This document shows, one piece after another, positions 1-8,946 of a stretch of 64,000 nt of DNA. The position numbers and the translations under genes were made by a program. The stretch lies in NCBI GenBank assembly GCA_036788195.1, contig DAIQNX010000001.1, forward strand, positions 122,603 to 186,602, in the 5' to 3' direction. Origin of the DNA: CALFXN01 sp937957815. GTDB lineage: Bacteria > Synergistota > Synergistia > Synergistales > Aminobacteriaceae. A model generated the notes under the pieces. It worked only from the letters and a program-made list of their open reading frames with translations. It was not told where the DNA came from and made no database searches. The first letter of the stretch is position 1, and the number at the start of each line of letters is the position of its first letter.

Positions 1-380
1 ACCTGCTCCGAGATATCCAGCGTTTGCCCCAGTGAAGGGACTTCGACAACCAGACATTCAGGATCGCTTTCTTCCCGTTCGGAGGAACCATCGTCCTCCT
101 GACTCGCTGAGAAAAGATACAGGAAATCCTCGTCAAATGCAAGACGTATCGGATCAAGACAGCGCGTACAGAATGTACATACGGCGCCTTTCAGGGAAAG
201 CGCCATAATTATCCGCGCTTCTCTTCGAGAGAGAACTCCGGACACTGTTACCGGATCCCCGAGGATGTATTCGAGATCGTAACAGGAGACCTTTTCGGCA
301 ACGCGGATCTCCCGGGAGAAACGGACTCCCTGCTCTTCGGCAGAGGGAAGATCGACAACGAAATTGTCCTTCCCGAACAC
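1..380 (-). CDS. DUF177 (YceD-like) protein, 3' end outside the window
   Basis: The reading frame starts at a GTG (378-380) preceded by GGAGGT seven bases upstream and runs off the left edge of the window, so the C-terminus is missing. The family signature is visible: a hydrophobic strand followed by C-T-F-C-T-R-C-L-D-P, resembling the C-x2-C-x-D/E-P pattern of DUF177, then an acidic stretch. DUF177 proteins are small and usually sit just upstream of rpmF (ribosomal protein L32), and they are linked to ribosome or 23S rRNA homeostasis; the expected rpmF would lie beyond position 1. The gene follows ackA after 18 bases and is probably co-transcribed with it. Family assignment is fairly secure; the role is inferred from the family. 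Confidence 0.75.
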   Translation of the reverse strand, partial: MFGKDNFVVDLPSAEEQGVRFSREIRVAEKVSCYDLEYILGDPVTVSGVLSRREARIIMALSLKGAVCTFCTRCLDPIRLAFDEDFLYLFSASQEDDGSSEREESDPECLVVEVPSLGQTLDISEQ

Positions 381-398
381 CAGCCGACCTCCGTTCTT

Positions 399-1595
399 CT
401 ATCTTCCGACGATACGCTTGGTATCCCGCGCGATGACGAGCTCCTCGTTCGTCGGAACAACCAACACGGCTACCGTCGCGTCATCCGTGCTGATAATCCG
501 TTCCTTGCCCCGGACCTTGTTCTTCTCGGAGTCAATCTTTATGCCGAGAAACTCGAGTCCGGAACAGATCTTTTCCCTTCCGGAAACACTGTTCTCACCG
601 ATTCCGGCCGTGAAAACCAGCGCGTCGATTCCGCCCATCGCTGCGGCATATGCCCCGATATATTTCCGGATTCCGTAATACAGCATTTCTTCGGCAAGCT
701 TCGCTCTCGAGTTTCCCGAAGAGGCCGCCTCCTCGACGTCTCTCAGGTCGCTGCTGACTCCTGAAATTCCCTGGATTCCGCTTTCCTTGTTCAGGATATG
801 CGCCAGCGCCTTCGTATCCAACCCCTCTTGTTCCGCTAAATAGAACAAAAGGGTCGGGTCGACATCTCCGCACCGCGTTCCCATGATGACTCCGGGGAGA
901 GGGCTGAATCCCATGCTTGTATCGATGGAGTGGCCATTCTTGACTGCGGTGACCGAACTTCCGTTCCCGAGATGGCATGTGACGATTTTCAGATGGTCGA
1001 CCGGTTTGCCGAGAAGCTCCGCCGTCCTCTGCGACACATAGTAGTGGCTCGTTCCGTGGAATCCGTACCTGCGGACGCGATATTTCTCGTAGTAGTGATA
1101 CGGAACGCCGTACATATACGCATGACTGGGCATCGTCTGATGGAACGCTGTATCGAAAACTCCGACCTGCGGGATCTCCGGCAGCGCTTCCGTCATCGCT
1201 TCGATTCCCATGAGGTTCGCGGGATTGTGGAGCGGGGCGAGAGGAACGCATTCCTGAAGGGCCGCAATGACTTCGTGGTTAATGAGGACTGAACCGGCGA
1301 ACTTCTCTCCTCCGTGAACGACCCTGTGCCCTACGGCCTTGAGTTCGTCAAGCGAAGAAAGAACTCCGTGAGAGGGATCCAGCAACGCGTCGAGGACCAT
1401 GCGTATGGCGACCTTGTGGTTCGGAATGTTTGCGTTGATCGTCACGGTGTCCATTCCCGCCTTCGAGTGCTTGATTCTGGATCCCTCGATGCCGATCCGC
1501 TCGACCAATCCCTTTGCGAGGACCTCTTCCCGGGTCATCGAAAAGAGTTGATATTTGAGCGACGAGCTTCCACAGTTCAAAACGAGAACCTTCAT
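399..1595 (-). CDS. ackA: acetate kinase
   Basis: Converts acetyl phosphate and ADP to acetate and ATP, the substrate-level phosphorylation step after pyruvate:ferredoxin oxidoreductase and phosphotransacetylase. The 398-residue length is normal for the family. The N-terminus MKVLVLNCGSSSLKYQLF is the acetokinase signature, followed by the HRVVHGG block, GFHGTSH, and CHLGNGSS near the middle. The ATG start has AGGGAGGAACTGGT directly upstream. No pta lies next to it in this window. It is cytoplasmic and is encoded with the DUF177 gene. It lies about 3.5 kb from the PFOR gene, a sensible functional neighbourhood for an anaerobe making acetate. Confidence 0.97.
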   Translation of the reverse strand: MKVLVLNCGSSSLKYQLFSMTREEVLAKGLVERIGIEGSRIKHSKAGMDTVTINANIPNHKVAIRMVLDALLDPSHGVLSSLDELKAVGHRVVHGGEKFAGSVLINHEVIAALQECVPLAPLHNPANLMGIEAMTEALPEIPQVGVFDTAFHQTMPSHAYMYGVPYHYYEKYRVRRYGFHGTSHYYVSQRTAELLGKPVDHLKIVTCHLGNGSSVTAVKNGHSIDTSMGFSPLPGVIMGTRCGDVDPTLLFYLAEQEGLDTKALAHILNKESGIQGISGVSSDLRDVEEAASSGNSRAKLAEEMLYYGIRKYIGAYAAAMGGIDALVFTAGIGENSVSGREKICSGLEFLGIKIDSEKNKVRGKERIISTDDATVAVLVVPTNEELVIARDTKRIVGR

Positions 1596-1614
1596 ACCAG
1601 TTCCTCCCTTTTCC

Positions 1615-1643
1615 TTGACGGTGATGATCCGTCATCGTATCGT
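1615..1643 (+). promoter_or_regulatory. candidate sigma-70 promoter for tmcAL
   Basis: TTGACG (1615-1620), a 17-base spacer and TATCGT (1638-1643). It lies in the short divergent gap between ackA and tmcAL and would give a leader of about 30 bases. The spacing is ideal, the -10 only fair. Confidence 0.45.
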
Positions 1644-1679
1644 ACGGTGCATTCTCATATCCGGAGAGTGATTATATCC

Positions 1680-2882
1680 ATGTCCAAAGCCGTCGTCGGC
1701 ATTGTCGCGGAGTACAACCCCTTTCATCTGGGGCACCTGCATCATCTGGAAGAAATTCGCAAATCCCTCGATGTTGGAACGGTGATCGTCGTTCTCTCGT
1801 CGTATTTCACGCAAAGGGGAGAACCGGCTCTCTGCTCTCCGGCTTCCCGCTCGCAGATGGCCATTCTCGGGGGAGCCGACATCGTCATCCACCTTCCGAC
1901 CGCCTTCTCATGCCAGAGCGCCGGCATCTTCGCATCCGCGGCCGTCGATGCACTCGCCGCAACGGGGATTGTGACACATATCTCATTCGGGATGGAATCG
2001 CCGCAACAAGATATGGCACATATCCTTGATATTCTAATTCACGAACCTGACGCTTTCAAGCTTGCTCTCAGGCGATTCCTGAACGAAGGCCTTTCCTTTC
2101 CTCAGGCTCGCTCACGCGCCATCGCGACACTTTGCCGTCCAGACGACTCTTTCCTCGCCGGCCCGAACAACATTCTCGCCCTTGAATACGCGAAGCGCAT
2201 CGAAGAGTGTCGCTACGGCATCAGGCTTCTTCCGGTCGCACGATCGGGAGGCGGACACAAGAGTACGTCTCTCGCGGAACCGATACCGAGCGCCGGAGCG
2301 CTGCGGTCCGCCCTTTCAAGAAGCGGCAATCTGGAAGCACTGCGTTCGGGAGTCCCCGACTTTTCCTTCTCGATCCTCGCCGGAGAAAATGACAACGGAC
2401 GGCTTTTCACTTCCCCGGAAACGCTCTGGAGGCTGACGAGGGTCATTCTCTCGAGGGAAACCCCCGACTCTCTTCGTTCGTTCGCCGGCGTCACCGAAGG
2501 GGTCGAAAACAGGATCCTCCAATGGAAGGAACGTGTTTCGACGTTCGAGGATCTCGTCTCGGCATGTTCGAGCCGAAGGTACCCAAAAAGCAGAATCCGG
2601 CGTACGATCATCAATATCCTCCTCGGCCTGGACCGGCATGTCGACGCCAACTTCCGGAAGATCGGCCCGAGGTATCTCCGTATCCTTGGCTTTTCGGAAA
2701 ACGGCAGGACGGAACTCGCTCGAATGCGACGGACGGCAACGCTTCCGGTATTGTGTAGATGGACGGTCAGAAGGGACATCGACGAAAGGTCGATGCTCGA
2801 TTTCGAGCATCGCGCATCCGTCTTCTGGGAAGGACTGCTCCTCCGGCCGGATTTCCGCAGTATTCTTCGCGAACACCCTTAA
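1680..2882 (+). CDS. tmcAL: tRNA(Met) cytidine acetate ligase (TmcAL)
   Basis: TmcAL-type enzymes use acetate and ATP to acetylate the wobble cytidine of elongator tRNA-Met. The 400-residue protein begins with the nucleotidyltransferase-like block GIVAEYNPFHLGHLHHL, which holds the H-x-G-H motif of this family. Further blocks include LSSYFTQRGEPAL, GADIVIHLPT and AGPNNILALEY, all typical of the former DUF795/YlbM group. ATG at 1680 is preceded by CGGAGAG. An acetate-using tRNA enzyme beside acetate kinase is suggestive but may be coincidence. The gene ends in a 4-base overlap with the convergent coaD. Identification is by family motifs; activity is inferred. Confidence 0.9.
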   Translation: MSKAVVGIVAEYNPFHLGHLHHLEEIRKSLDVGTVIVVLSSYFTQRGEPALCSPASRSQMAILGGADIVIHLPTAFSCQSAGIFASAAVDALAATGIVTHISFGMESPQQDMAHILDILIHEPDAFKLALRRFLNEGLSFPQARSRAIATLCRPDDSFLAGPNNILALEYAKRIEECRYGIRLLPVARSGGGHKSTSLAEPIPSAGALRSALSRSGNLEALRSGVPDFSFSILAGENDNGRLFTSPETLWRLTRVILSRETPDSLRSFAGVTEGVENRILQWKERVSTFEDLVSACSSRRYPKSRIRRTIINILLGLDRHVDANFRKIGPRYLRILGFSENGRTELARMRRTATLPVLCRWTVRRDIDERSMLDFEHRASVFWEGLLLRPDFRSILREHP

Positions 2883-3385
2883 CTCTTCTCTCTCTTCGGA
2901 TTCGGGAAACGCTCCCGCAGGCGTCTGAAAACCCCGGGAGGGACCATATCCTGTACGGATCCTCCGAACGCGAAGACGTCCTTGACTGCATGGCTCGAAA
3001 GATACGAGTATTTCGCTTCCGTCACGATGAAAAGCGTCTCGATCTCGGGAGCGAGCTGGCGATTCATCAACGCCAGCTGAAATTCGTACTCGAAATCCGA
3101 AAGGGCACGCAACCCCCGAATGATAACGCGACTTTGCTCCTGGCGGAGATAATCCACGAGAAGCCCCTCGAAGGCCGAAACGCGGACATTCGGAAGGTGG
3201 CTCAGTGCTTCGCGCGTCATATGCTGGCGCTCCTCGACACTGAACGTGGCCCGTTTCTGGGGGTTGAGTAGAATGCTCACAAGCAGTTCGTCGAAAAGAG
3301 CGGCGGCTCTTTCCGCGATATAGACGTGACCGTTTGTGATCGGATCGAAGGAACCGGGATATACCGCCCGAACGGCTCGCTTCAT
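2879..3385 (-). CDS. coaD: pantetheine-phosphate adenylyltransferase
   Basis: Fourth step of coenzyme A synthesis: transfers AMP from ATP to 4'-phosphopantetheine. The 168-residue length is standard. The nucleotidyltransferase T/H-x-G-H signature is present as YPGSFDPITNGHVYI near residue 10, with a later RGLRALSDFEYEFQLA block and the ISSxxxK equivalent in YSYLSSHAVKDV. The start ATG overlaps the rsmD stop by four bases, so the two are translationally coupled. coaBC and coaE lie elsewhere in the same window, giving three CoA steps within 50 kb. Confidence 0.97.
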   Translation of the reverse strand: MKRAVRAVYPGSFDPITNGHVYIAERAAALFDELLVSILLNPQKRATFSVEERQHMTREALSHLPNVRVSAFEGLLVDYLRQEQSRVIIRGLRALSDFEYEFQLALMNRQLAPEIETLFIVTEAKYSYLSSHAVKDVFAFGGSVQDMVPPGVFRRLRERFPNPKREKS

Positions 3386-3894
3386 GGTATCGCTCCCTTC
3401 CTCCTGAAAAAGGATACCGCACTTTCGCCGTACGTCCGCTCATCGGCCAAAAGAAATCCGCCATATGTCGAACCGGCGATCGGCTCCCGAACGGAACGCT
3501 CGATTACAAGAACGCAATTCTCGGAGAACACGTCCGTATTCCGGTCGATACAGGAGAGTGTTTCCGCTACAAGTCCGACTTCGTATGGAGGATCGGCGAA
3601 AACCACATCAAAACGGAACTTTCGTTTCGAGAGCCACGAAAAACACCGTCGTACGTCCAGGGAGAGAACTACGAAAGCATCTCCCGCTCCGGCAGGTACG
3701 GCATTCTGTATCTCCCGCGCCCTATCCCGAAGCGTTTCGACGGCGACGACGGGGCGGGCCCCCCTGTTCCACGCCGCAAGGGAAACCCTGCCCGTTCCCG
3801 AAAACAGATCAAGGAAGGCCTTTCCCTCCAGATCGCCGAGGATGCTGAAAACCGCCTGCAGCACCTTTCCCGTCGTCGGACGAACATCCTTCAT
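3382..3894 (-). CDS. rsmD: 16S rRNA (guanine966-N2)-methyltransferase RsmD-like
   Basis: SAM-dependent methyltransferase expected to modify G966 of 16S rRNA. The 170-residue protein starts MKDVRPTTGKVLQAVFSIL, the usual start region of RsmD although without the short RNA-binding lead (MRIIGG type) found in many homologues. Motif I is FLDLFSGTGRVSLAA and the catalytic motif IV is VFADPPYEVG. rsmD and coaD are paired in very many bacteria, which supports the call. It overlaps both neighbours by four bases (coaD downstream, trmB-like upstream). Confidence 0.92.
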   Translation of the reverse strand: MKDVRPTTGKVLQAVFSILGDLEGKAFLDLFSGTGRVSLAAWNRGARPVVAVETLRDRAREIQNAVPAGAGDAFVVLSLDVRRCFSWLSKRKFRFDVVFADPPYEVGLVAETLSCIDRNTDVFSENCVLVIERSVREPIAGSTYGGFLLADERTYGESAVSFFRRKGAIP

Positions 3895-4868
3895 CGATTC
3901 TCTCCGTCCTCCGACACCCTTCGCATCCCGGATTCTCCTTCAGCGATACAGTCCAGACGGGCAGCAATATTTTCAACGGACATCCTGACCGAAGGCGTTA
4001 TAAACGGGAAGGAATACGGATCGATTTTCACGATTCCCCGCCCTTCTTCGGAAAAGATACGAAGACGGTATTTCTGCTCGAATCCCTGATCGGTCGCGAT
4101 TGTTTCGAGAAGAATCATGCCGTCTTCAGAGCGATATGCGTCCCTGTAGACCCAGAATCCATCCTGAAGCGTTCCACCCTGTCCGTTGAACTTCTTCCAC
4201 TCCGCAAGACAGGGAAGCTGTCCTCGAAAACGAGCATGCATTCTGTAATCCTCCTCAAGAGAAATTCTCCGCGTCGAGGCTCCGGCAACCTTTCTGGCGC
4301 TCAGAAGAAAAATCGGCCGTCCAAGCGCAAGCCATTTCCTTTCGTATTTCGTCGTGAACGACCTCGCCTCGGCACGTCGTCGCACATCAACAACAAGTGA
4401 CGCGGAGCGGGCGAGGTACTCCGCCATTTCTTCCGCGAACGATTTCACGTCGGTCGTCAGTTCGTAGGTTCCATCCAGCTTCAGAACCGAGGCCAGATCC
4501 TGAGAAAAACCGGTCCCGGTAAGCCGTCTTTTTTCGTGACGCATTTTCGGCCACGGGCAGGGGAAATTCATATACACCATGCTGATGCTGTCGTCCGGAA
4601 AGCACTCCCGCATCAGAAAGCGCGCATCTCCACACAGGAGATACATATTGGCAATCGAATGCCGTGACGCCCGAAGCGCCGCTTTCAGAACGCAACTTCT
4701 GGAGACCTCAATTCCAAAGACAAGCGATTCAGAATGTTCGCGGGCAAGATGCTCGGTAAACTCGCCATTCCCAAATCCAAGCTCCACAAATATACTGGAC
4801 GCGTCCTGCGGAAACAGGGGGAGCTTTCTTCCCGCAGGCCGAACAACGATCTCTTTCAATGTTCTCAT
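3891..4868 (-). CDS. trmB: tRNA (guanine-N7-)-methyltransferase-like protein (TrmB family) with C-terminal extension
   Basis: Predicted to methylate G46 of tRNA to m7G with SAM. A TrmB domain fills roughly residues 1-210: SAM-binding FVELGFGNGEFTEHLA and the motif NFPCPWPKMRHEKRRL. In most TrmB proteins that motif reads P-D-P-W-P-K, so the aspartate is replaced by cysteine here. About 100 further residues follow the usual end; they are rich in charged and aromatic residues and match nothing I recognise. The start chosen (4868) gives MRTLKEIVVRP and has GGAGG upstream; a longer frame to 5027 would run through the PFOR promoter region. It heads a coupled trmB-rsmD-coaD unit. Because of the substitution, the activity should be treated as inferred. 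Confidence 0.82.
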   Translation of the reverse strand: MRTLKEIVVRPAGRKLPLFPQDASSIFVELGFGNGEFTEHLAREHSESLVFGIEVSRSCVLKAALRASRHSIANMYLLCGDARFLMRECFPDDSISMVYMNFPCPWPKMRHEKRRLTGTGFSQDLASVLKLDGTYELTTDVKSFAEEMAEYLARSASLVVDVRRRAEARSFTTKYERKWLALGRPIFLLSARKVAGASTRRISLEEDYRMHARFRGQLPCLAEWKKFNGQGGTLQDGFWVYRDAYRSEDGMILLETIATDQGFEQKYRLRIFSEEGRGIVKIDPYSFPFITPSVRMSVENIAARLDCIAEGESGMRRVSEDGENR

Positions 4869-4942
4869 AATACGCTGTCCTCCGTTCGAACCGCCGACGC
4901 TTTTTCGCTGCGTTATTATAGCGTAACGCCGGTACGTCCGAA

Positions 4943-4970
4943 TTGACACGAATTGCACTTGTGCTAAGAT
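4943..4970 (+). promoter_or_regulatory. sigma-70 promoter for the pyruvate:ferredoxin oxidoreductase gene
   Basis: Perfect TTGACA (4943-4948), a 16-base spacer and TAAGAT (4965-4970). It leaves an untranslated leader of about 125 bases before the ATG at 5102. The leftward trmB-like gene starts at 4868, so the region is divergent. Confidence 0.7.
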
Positions 4971-5061
4971 GTCTTCAGGCTTTACCGTTAGGCTAAGCTT
5001 TTTTTTCACGAAATGATGATTATACAAAATCCATTATTACATATCGTCGGAGTGCTACCAC

Positions 5062-5080
5062 CAAACGGGTTCCCCGTTTG
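5062..5080 (+). promoter_or_regulatory. hairpin in the PFOR leader just before the ribosome binding site
   Basis: CAAACGG and CCGTTTG form a perfect 7-bp stem with a GTTCC loop. It ends about nine bases before GAGGAGG and has no T-run, so it is more likely an mRNA-stability or translation element than a terminator. Confidence 0.4.
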
Positions 5081-5101
5081 TCAAAAAGAGGAGGTACACG
5101 T

Positions 5102-8100
5102 ATGGCAAAGCATTGGAAAACGATGGACGGAAACATGGCTGCGGCCCATGTTTCCTACGCTTTCACCGAAGTCGCAACGATTTACCCGATCACTCCGTCC
5201 TCACCCATGCCGGAATACGTCGACGAGTGGGCATCCCACGGACAGAAGAACATTTTCGGAAAAACCGTACGGATCGCCGAACTCCAGTCCGAAGCTGGGG
5301 CAGCTGGAGCGATGCATGGAGCTCTTTCCGCCGGAGCGCTTGCGTCCACATTTACGGCGTCCCAGGGGCTTCTGCTGATGGTTCCGAATATGTACAAGAT
5401 CGCCGGAGAAATGCTTCCCGGCGTCTTCGACGTAACGGCACGCGCGGTGGCCGGTCACGCACTCTCGATCTTCGGCGACCACAGCGATGTCATGGCGTGC
5501 CGCGGGACGGGCTTCGCAATGCTCGCTTCCGGAAGCGTCCAGGAAACTATGGACCTGACTGCCGTCGCGCACCTTTCCGCCATCAAGGCAAGTCTTCCGT
5601 TCCTGAACTTCTTCGACGGATTCCGTACCTCTCACGAAATTCAGAAGATCGAAGTCCTCGATTACGACGATCTCGCGAAGCTCGTTGACTTCGACGCGAT
5701 CGCCCGCTTCAAGGCACACGCCCTGAATCCCGAGCATCCCTACCAGAAGGGAACCGCGCAGAACCCCGACATCTTCTTCCAGGCAAAGGAAGCGGCCAAT
5801 CGTTTCTACACGGTCATCCCCGATATCGTCGAGAAGTATATGGCCCAGCTCAAGCTCATCACCGGACGCGAGTATCATCCGTTCAACTACTATGGAGCTC
5901 CGGACGCGGACAGGGTTATCGTCGCCATGGGATCCGTCTGCCAGTGCGCCGAAGAAGTCGTCGACTACCTCAACGACAGGGGGGAAGCCGTCGGACTCAT
6001 CGAAGTTCATCTCTACCGGCCATTCTCCGAGAAGTTCTTCTTCCGCGTTCTTCCTGCAACGGTCCAGGCAATCGCGGTCCTCGACAGGTGCAAGGAACCC
6101 GGCGCACTCGGAGAGCCGATGTATGAAGACGTCAAGACGCTGTTCTACGATAAGGTGAACGCTCCCGTCATCGTCGGAGGGCGCTTCGGCCTCGGATCGA
6201 AGGATACGACTCCGGACCAGATCAAGGCCGTCTTCGACAATCTCAAGACCTTCCAGCCGAAGGACCATTTCACCGTCGGCATCGTGGACGACGTCACCGA
6301 TACGTCGCTTCCGCCCGCGGAGAAGATCGTTGCGGCTCCCGCCGGAACGATCCGTTGCAAGTTCTGGGGATTCGGTTCTGACGGCACCGTTGGCGCGAAC
6401 AAAAACTCGATCAAGATCATCGGCGACGAAACGGACATGTACGCCCAGGGATATTTCGCGTACGATTCCAAGAAATCCGGCGGCGTCACGATTTCTCACC
6501 TCCGTTTCGGCAAGCAGCCCATCAAGTCGACCTACCTCATCGACGAGGCGGACTTCATCGCCTGCCACAAGCAGGAATACGTCTCCCTGTATGACGTCAC
6601 TGCGGGGATCAAGAAGGGCGGAGTCTTCCTCCTCAATACGCAGTGGAAGACCGTCGAGGAGCTCGAAAAGAACCTTCCCGCAAAAATCAGGCGGACACTC
6701 GCCGAAAAGCAGATTCGCTTCTACATCATCGACGGCGTCGAAATCGCCGAGAGTATCGGGCTCGGGAACAGAATCAACTCCATCCTCCAGGCCGCATTCT
6801 TCAAGCTTGCGGATGTCATCCCGATTGATGACGCAGTCCGATACATGAAGGAAGCCATCCGGCATACCTACGGCAAGAAGGGCGACAAGATCGTCGCGAT
6901 GAACGAGGAATCGGTCGACAAGGGCGTCAATGCGCTCGTGAAGATCGAAGTCCCGGCGTCCTGGAAGGACGCGAAGGATTCCTGCTGCGGATGCGATGCC
7001 GCAAAGGCCGAGCTTCCCGCTTTCATTCGCGAAGTCTGCATGCCGATCAACGCTCAGGAAGGCGATACGCTGCCCGTCAGCGCGTTCCTCGGTCGCGAGG
7101 ATGGAAGCTTCCCGTCCGGAACCTCCGCCTACGAGAAGCGCGGCGTTGCCATCACGGTTCCTGAATGGCAGGCGGCGAAGTGCATCCAGTGCAATCAGTG
7201 CGCAATGGTGTGTCCTCACGCCGCGATCCGTCCCGTTCTTCTGAACGAGGCCGAAATCGCCGCGGCACCGACCGATTTCGGAGCCGTCGAAGCGAAGGGC
7301 AAGGAACTCGCGGGGCTGAAGTTCAAGATGCAGGTCGACCCTCTCGACTGCATGGGGTGCGGCAACTGCGCCGACATCTGCCCGGTCAGCGCGCTCGAAA
7401 TGAAGCCGCTCGCGTCGCAGATCAAAAAGGAAGCTGCGAACTGGGAATACGGACTCAAGGTCACCGAGAAGTCGTCTCTCTCGAACAAGTTCACCGTCAA
7501 GGGAAGCCAGTTCTGCCAGCCGCTCGTGGAATTCTCCGGCGCCTGCGCCGGTTGCGGCGAGACGCCGTACGCGAAGCTCATCACGCAGCTGTTCGGCGAC
7601 CGCATGATCCTCGCCCAGGCCACCGGATGCTCCTCGATATGGGGCGGTTCCGCTCCCAGCATGCCTTACTGCACGAACGCGAAAGGACAGGGTCCGGCGT
7701 GGGCAAATTCCCTCTTCGAGGACAACGCGGAATACGGCTATGGAATGCGCCTGACCGTCGACACGGAAGTCGGTTATATCGTCGATTCCGTCGAAAAACT
7801 TCTCGCGATGGACATTCCCGCCGACGTCAAGGCGGTTCTCGGCGAGTGGAAGGAATCGAAGGACGACGGCGAGAAGTCCAAGATCGCGGCGACAAAGGTT
7901 CTCTCAATCCTTGATCGCGACCTCGGAGCCGCAGCGAATGCCCTTCTCTGCGATATCGCGCGCCGCAAGGATTATCTCGTGAAGAAGTCCGTCTGGATTT
8001 TCGGCGGCGACGGCTGGGCCTACGATATCGGCTTCGGAGGTCTCGACCACGTCCTCGCTTCGGGAGAAGACGTCAACGTCTTCGTATTCGATACCGAAGT

Positions 8101-8659
8101 CTACTCCAATACGGGCGGCCAGTCCTCGAAATCGACGCCAACGGCTGCGGTCGCGAAGTTCGCCGCTTCGGGAAAACGCGTCAAGAAAAAGGATCTCGGT
8201 CGCATCGCAATGACTTACGGATACGTCTACGTCGCGCAGGTCGCCATGGGCGCCGACAAGAACCAGCTCATGAAGGCCGTCGCCGAGGCCGAGGCCTACA
8301 AGGGGCCGTCTCTGATCATCAGCTACGCCCCCTGCATCAACCACGGAATCAGCGCCGGGATGGGCAAGTCGCAGGAACAGGAGAAGAAAGCCGTCGAGGC
8401 CGGGTACTGGCACCTGTACCGGTATAACCCCGAACTGAAGGAACAGGGAAAGAACCCCTTCATCCTCGATTCCAAGGAACCGAAGGCCGACTTTAAGGAG
8501 TTCCTCATGAGCGAAGTGCGGTACTCGTCACTCGTAAAAACCTTCCCGGAAATCGCCGACACGCTCTTCGAGAAGGCTGCGAAGGACGCGCGAGAGCGTT
8601 ATGAGATCTATCGCGCCCTTGCCGAAGCTGGAAAAGAACCCGTAAAAGCCGAGGCATAA
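5102..8659 (+). CDS. nifJ: pyruvate:ferredoxin (flavodoxin) oxidoreductase, single-chain
   Basis: Oxidatively decarboxylates pyruvate with CoA to acetyl-CoA, CO2 and reduced ferredoxin; a central catabolic enzyme of anaerobes. The 1185-residue chain has the full domain order: N-terminal pyrimidine-binding domain (IYPITPSSPMPEYVDEW), central and linker domains, a two-cluster ferredoxin domain near residues 690-760 (CIQCNQCAMVCP and CMGCGNCADICP), then the TPP domain with CAGCGETPY, GDGWAYDIGFGG near 968 and NTGGQSSKSTPT near 1003. The ATG at 5102 follows GAGGAGGTACACGT; an upstream in-frame ATG has no such site. It is a single-gene transcript with its own promoter and terminator. Electrons probably pass to the small ferredoxin encoded at 23 kb. 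Confidence 0.97.
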   Translation: MAKHWKTMDGNMAAAHVSYAFTEVATIYPITPSSPMPEYVDEWASHGQKNIFGKTVRIAELQSEAGAAGAMHGALSAGALASTFTASQGLLLMVPNMYKIAGEMLPGVFDVTARAVAGHALSIFGDHSDVMACRGTGFAMLASGSVQETMDLTAVAHLSAIKASLPFLNFFDGFRTSHEIQKIEVLDYDDLAKLVDFDAIARFKAHALNPEHPYQKGTAQNPDIFFQAKEAANRFYTVIPDIVEKYMAQLKLITGREYHPFNYYGAPDADRVIVAMGSVCQCAEEVVDYLNDRGEAVGLIEVHLYRPFSEKFFFRVLPATVQAIAVLDRCKEPGALGEPMYEDVKTLFYDKVNAPVIVGGRFGLGSKDTTPDQIKAVFDNLKTFQPKDHFTVGIVDDVTDTSLPPAEKIVAAPAGTIRCKFWGFGSDGTVGANKNSIKIIGDETDMYAQGYFAYDSKKSGGVTISHLRFGKQPIKSTYLIDEADFIACHKQEYVSLYDVTAGIKKGGVFLLNTQWKTVEELEKNLPAKIRRTLAEKQIRFYIIDGVEIAESIGLGNRINSILQAAFFKLADVIPIDDAVRYMKEAIRHTYGKKGDKIVAMNEESVDKGVNALVKIEVPASWKDAKDSCCGCDAAKAELPAFIREVCMPINAQEGDTLPVSAFLGREDGSFPSGTSAYEKRGVAITVPEWQAAKCIQCNQCAMVCPHAAIRPVLLNEAEIAAAPTDFGAVEAKGKELAGLKFKMQVDPLDCMGCGNCADICPVSALEMKPLASQIKKEAANWEYGLKVTEKSSLSNKFTVKGSQFCQPLVEFSGACAGCGETPYAKLITQLFGDRMILAQATGCSSIWGGSAPSMPYCTNAKGQGPAWANSLFEDNAEYGYGMRLTVDTEVGYIVDSVEKLLAMDIPADVKAVLGEWKESKDDGEKSKIAATKVLSILDRDLGAAANALLCDIARRKDYLVKKSVWIFGGDGWAYDIGFGGLDHVLASGEDVNVFVFDTEVYSNTGGQSSKSTPTAAVAKFAASGKRVKKKDLGRIAMTYGYVYVAQVAMGADKNQLMKAVAEAEAYKGPSLIISYAPCINHGISAGMGKSQEQEKKAVEAGYWHLYRYNPELKEQGKNPFILDSKEPKADFKEFLMSEVRYSSLVKTFPEIADTLFEKAAKDARERYEIYRALAEAGKEPVKAEA

Positions 8660-8681
8660 ACTCGTTTCCAACCGATGTCCG

Positions 8682-8715
8682 GGAGCGGCTCTTTTATGAG
8701 CCGCTCCTTTTTTTT
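8682..8715 (+). terminator. intrinsic terminator after PFOR
   Basis: A 10-bp GC-rich stem (GGAGCGGCTC / GAGCCGCTCC) with a TTTTAT loop is followed by eight T. Confidence 0.93.
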
Positions 8716-8765
8716 CGAACTACTCTCCGGAACGTGTCTGTGAGACGATCGGAAGGAATTTTTTC

Positions 8766-8794
8766 TTGACCGAAACAGGCGCGGGGAGTACAAT
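8766..8794 (+). promoter_or_regulatory. promoter for tRNA-Pro
   Basis: TTGACC (8766-8771), a 17-base spacer and TACAAT (8789-8794), 12 bases before the mature tRNA 5' end. Confidence 0.75.
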
Positions 8795-8806
8795 ATTCCC
8801 GTCATT

Positions 8807-8884
8807 CGGGACGTAGCGCAGCCTGGTTAGCGTACCTGCATGGGGTGCAGGTGGTCGGTGGTTCGAATCCACTCGTCCCGACCA
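8807..8884 (+). tRNA. tRNA-Pro, anticodon GGG
   Basis: A full cloverleaf can be folded: acceptor CGGGACG / CGTCCCG, anticodon stem CCTGC / GCAGG with loop ATGGGGT giving GGG, T-arm GGTTCGAATCC, and an encoded CCA end. It is a monocistronic unit with its own promoter and terminator. Confidence 0.96.
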
Positions 8885-8892
8885 GATTATTG

Positions 8893-8923
8893 CGGGAAAC
8901 CACTATGGTTTCCCGTTTTTTTT
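8893..8923 (+). terminator. intrinsic terminator after tRNA-Pro
   Basis: The stem CGGGAAACC / GGTTTCCCG with an ACTAT loop is followed by a run of eight T. The rsmA ribosome binding site starts about ten bases later, so rsmA is either read through from here or has a promoter I cannot see. Confidence 0.9.
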
Positions 8924-8946
8924 ATTCTCGTCGGGGAGGTGCGCTC

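Noticed and set aside
5201..7219. 672-residue open frame antisense to the PFOR gene
   Set aside because: Arises from third-position GC bias; the sense strand encodes a complete PFOR.
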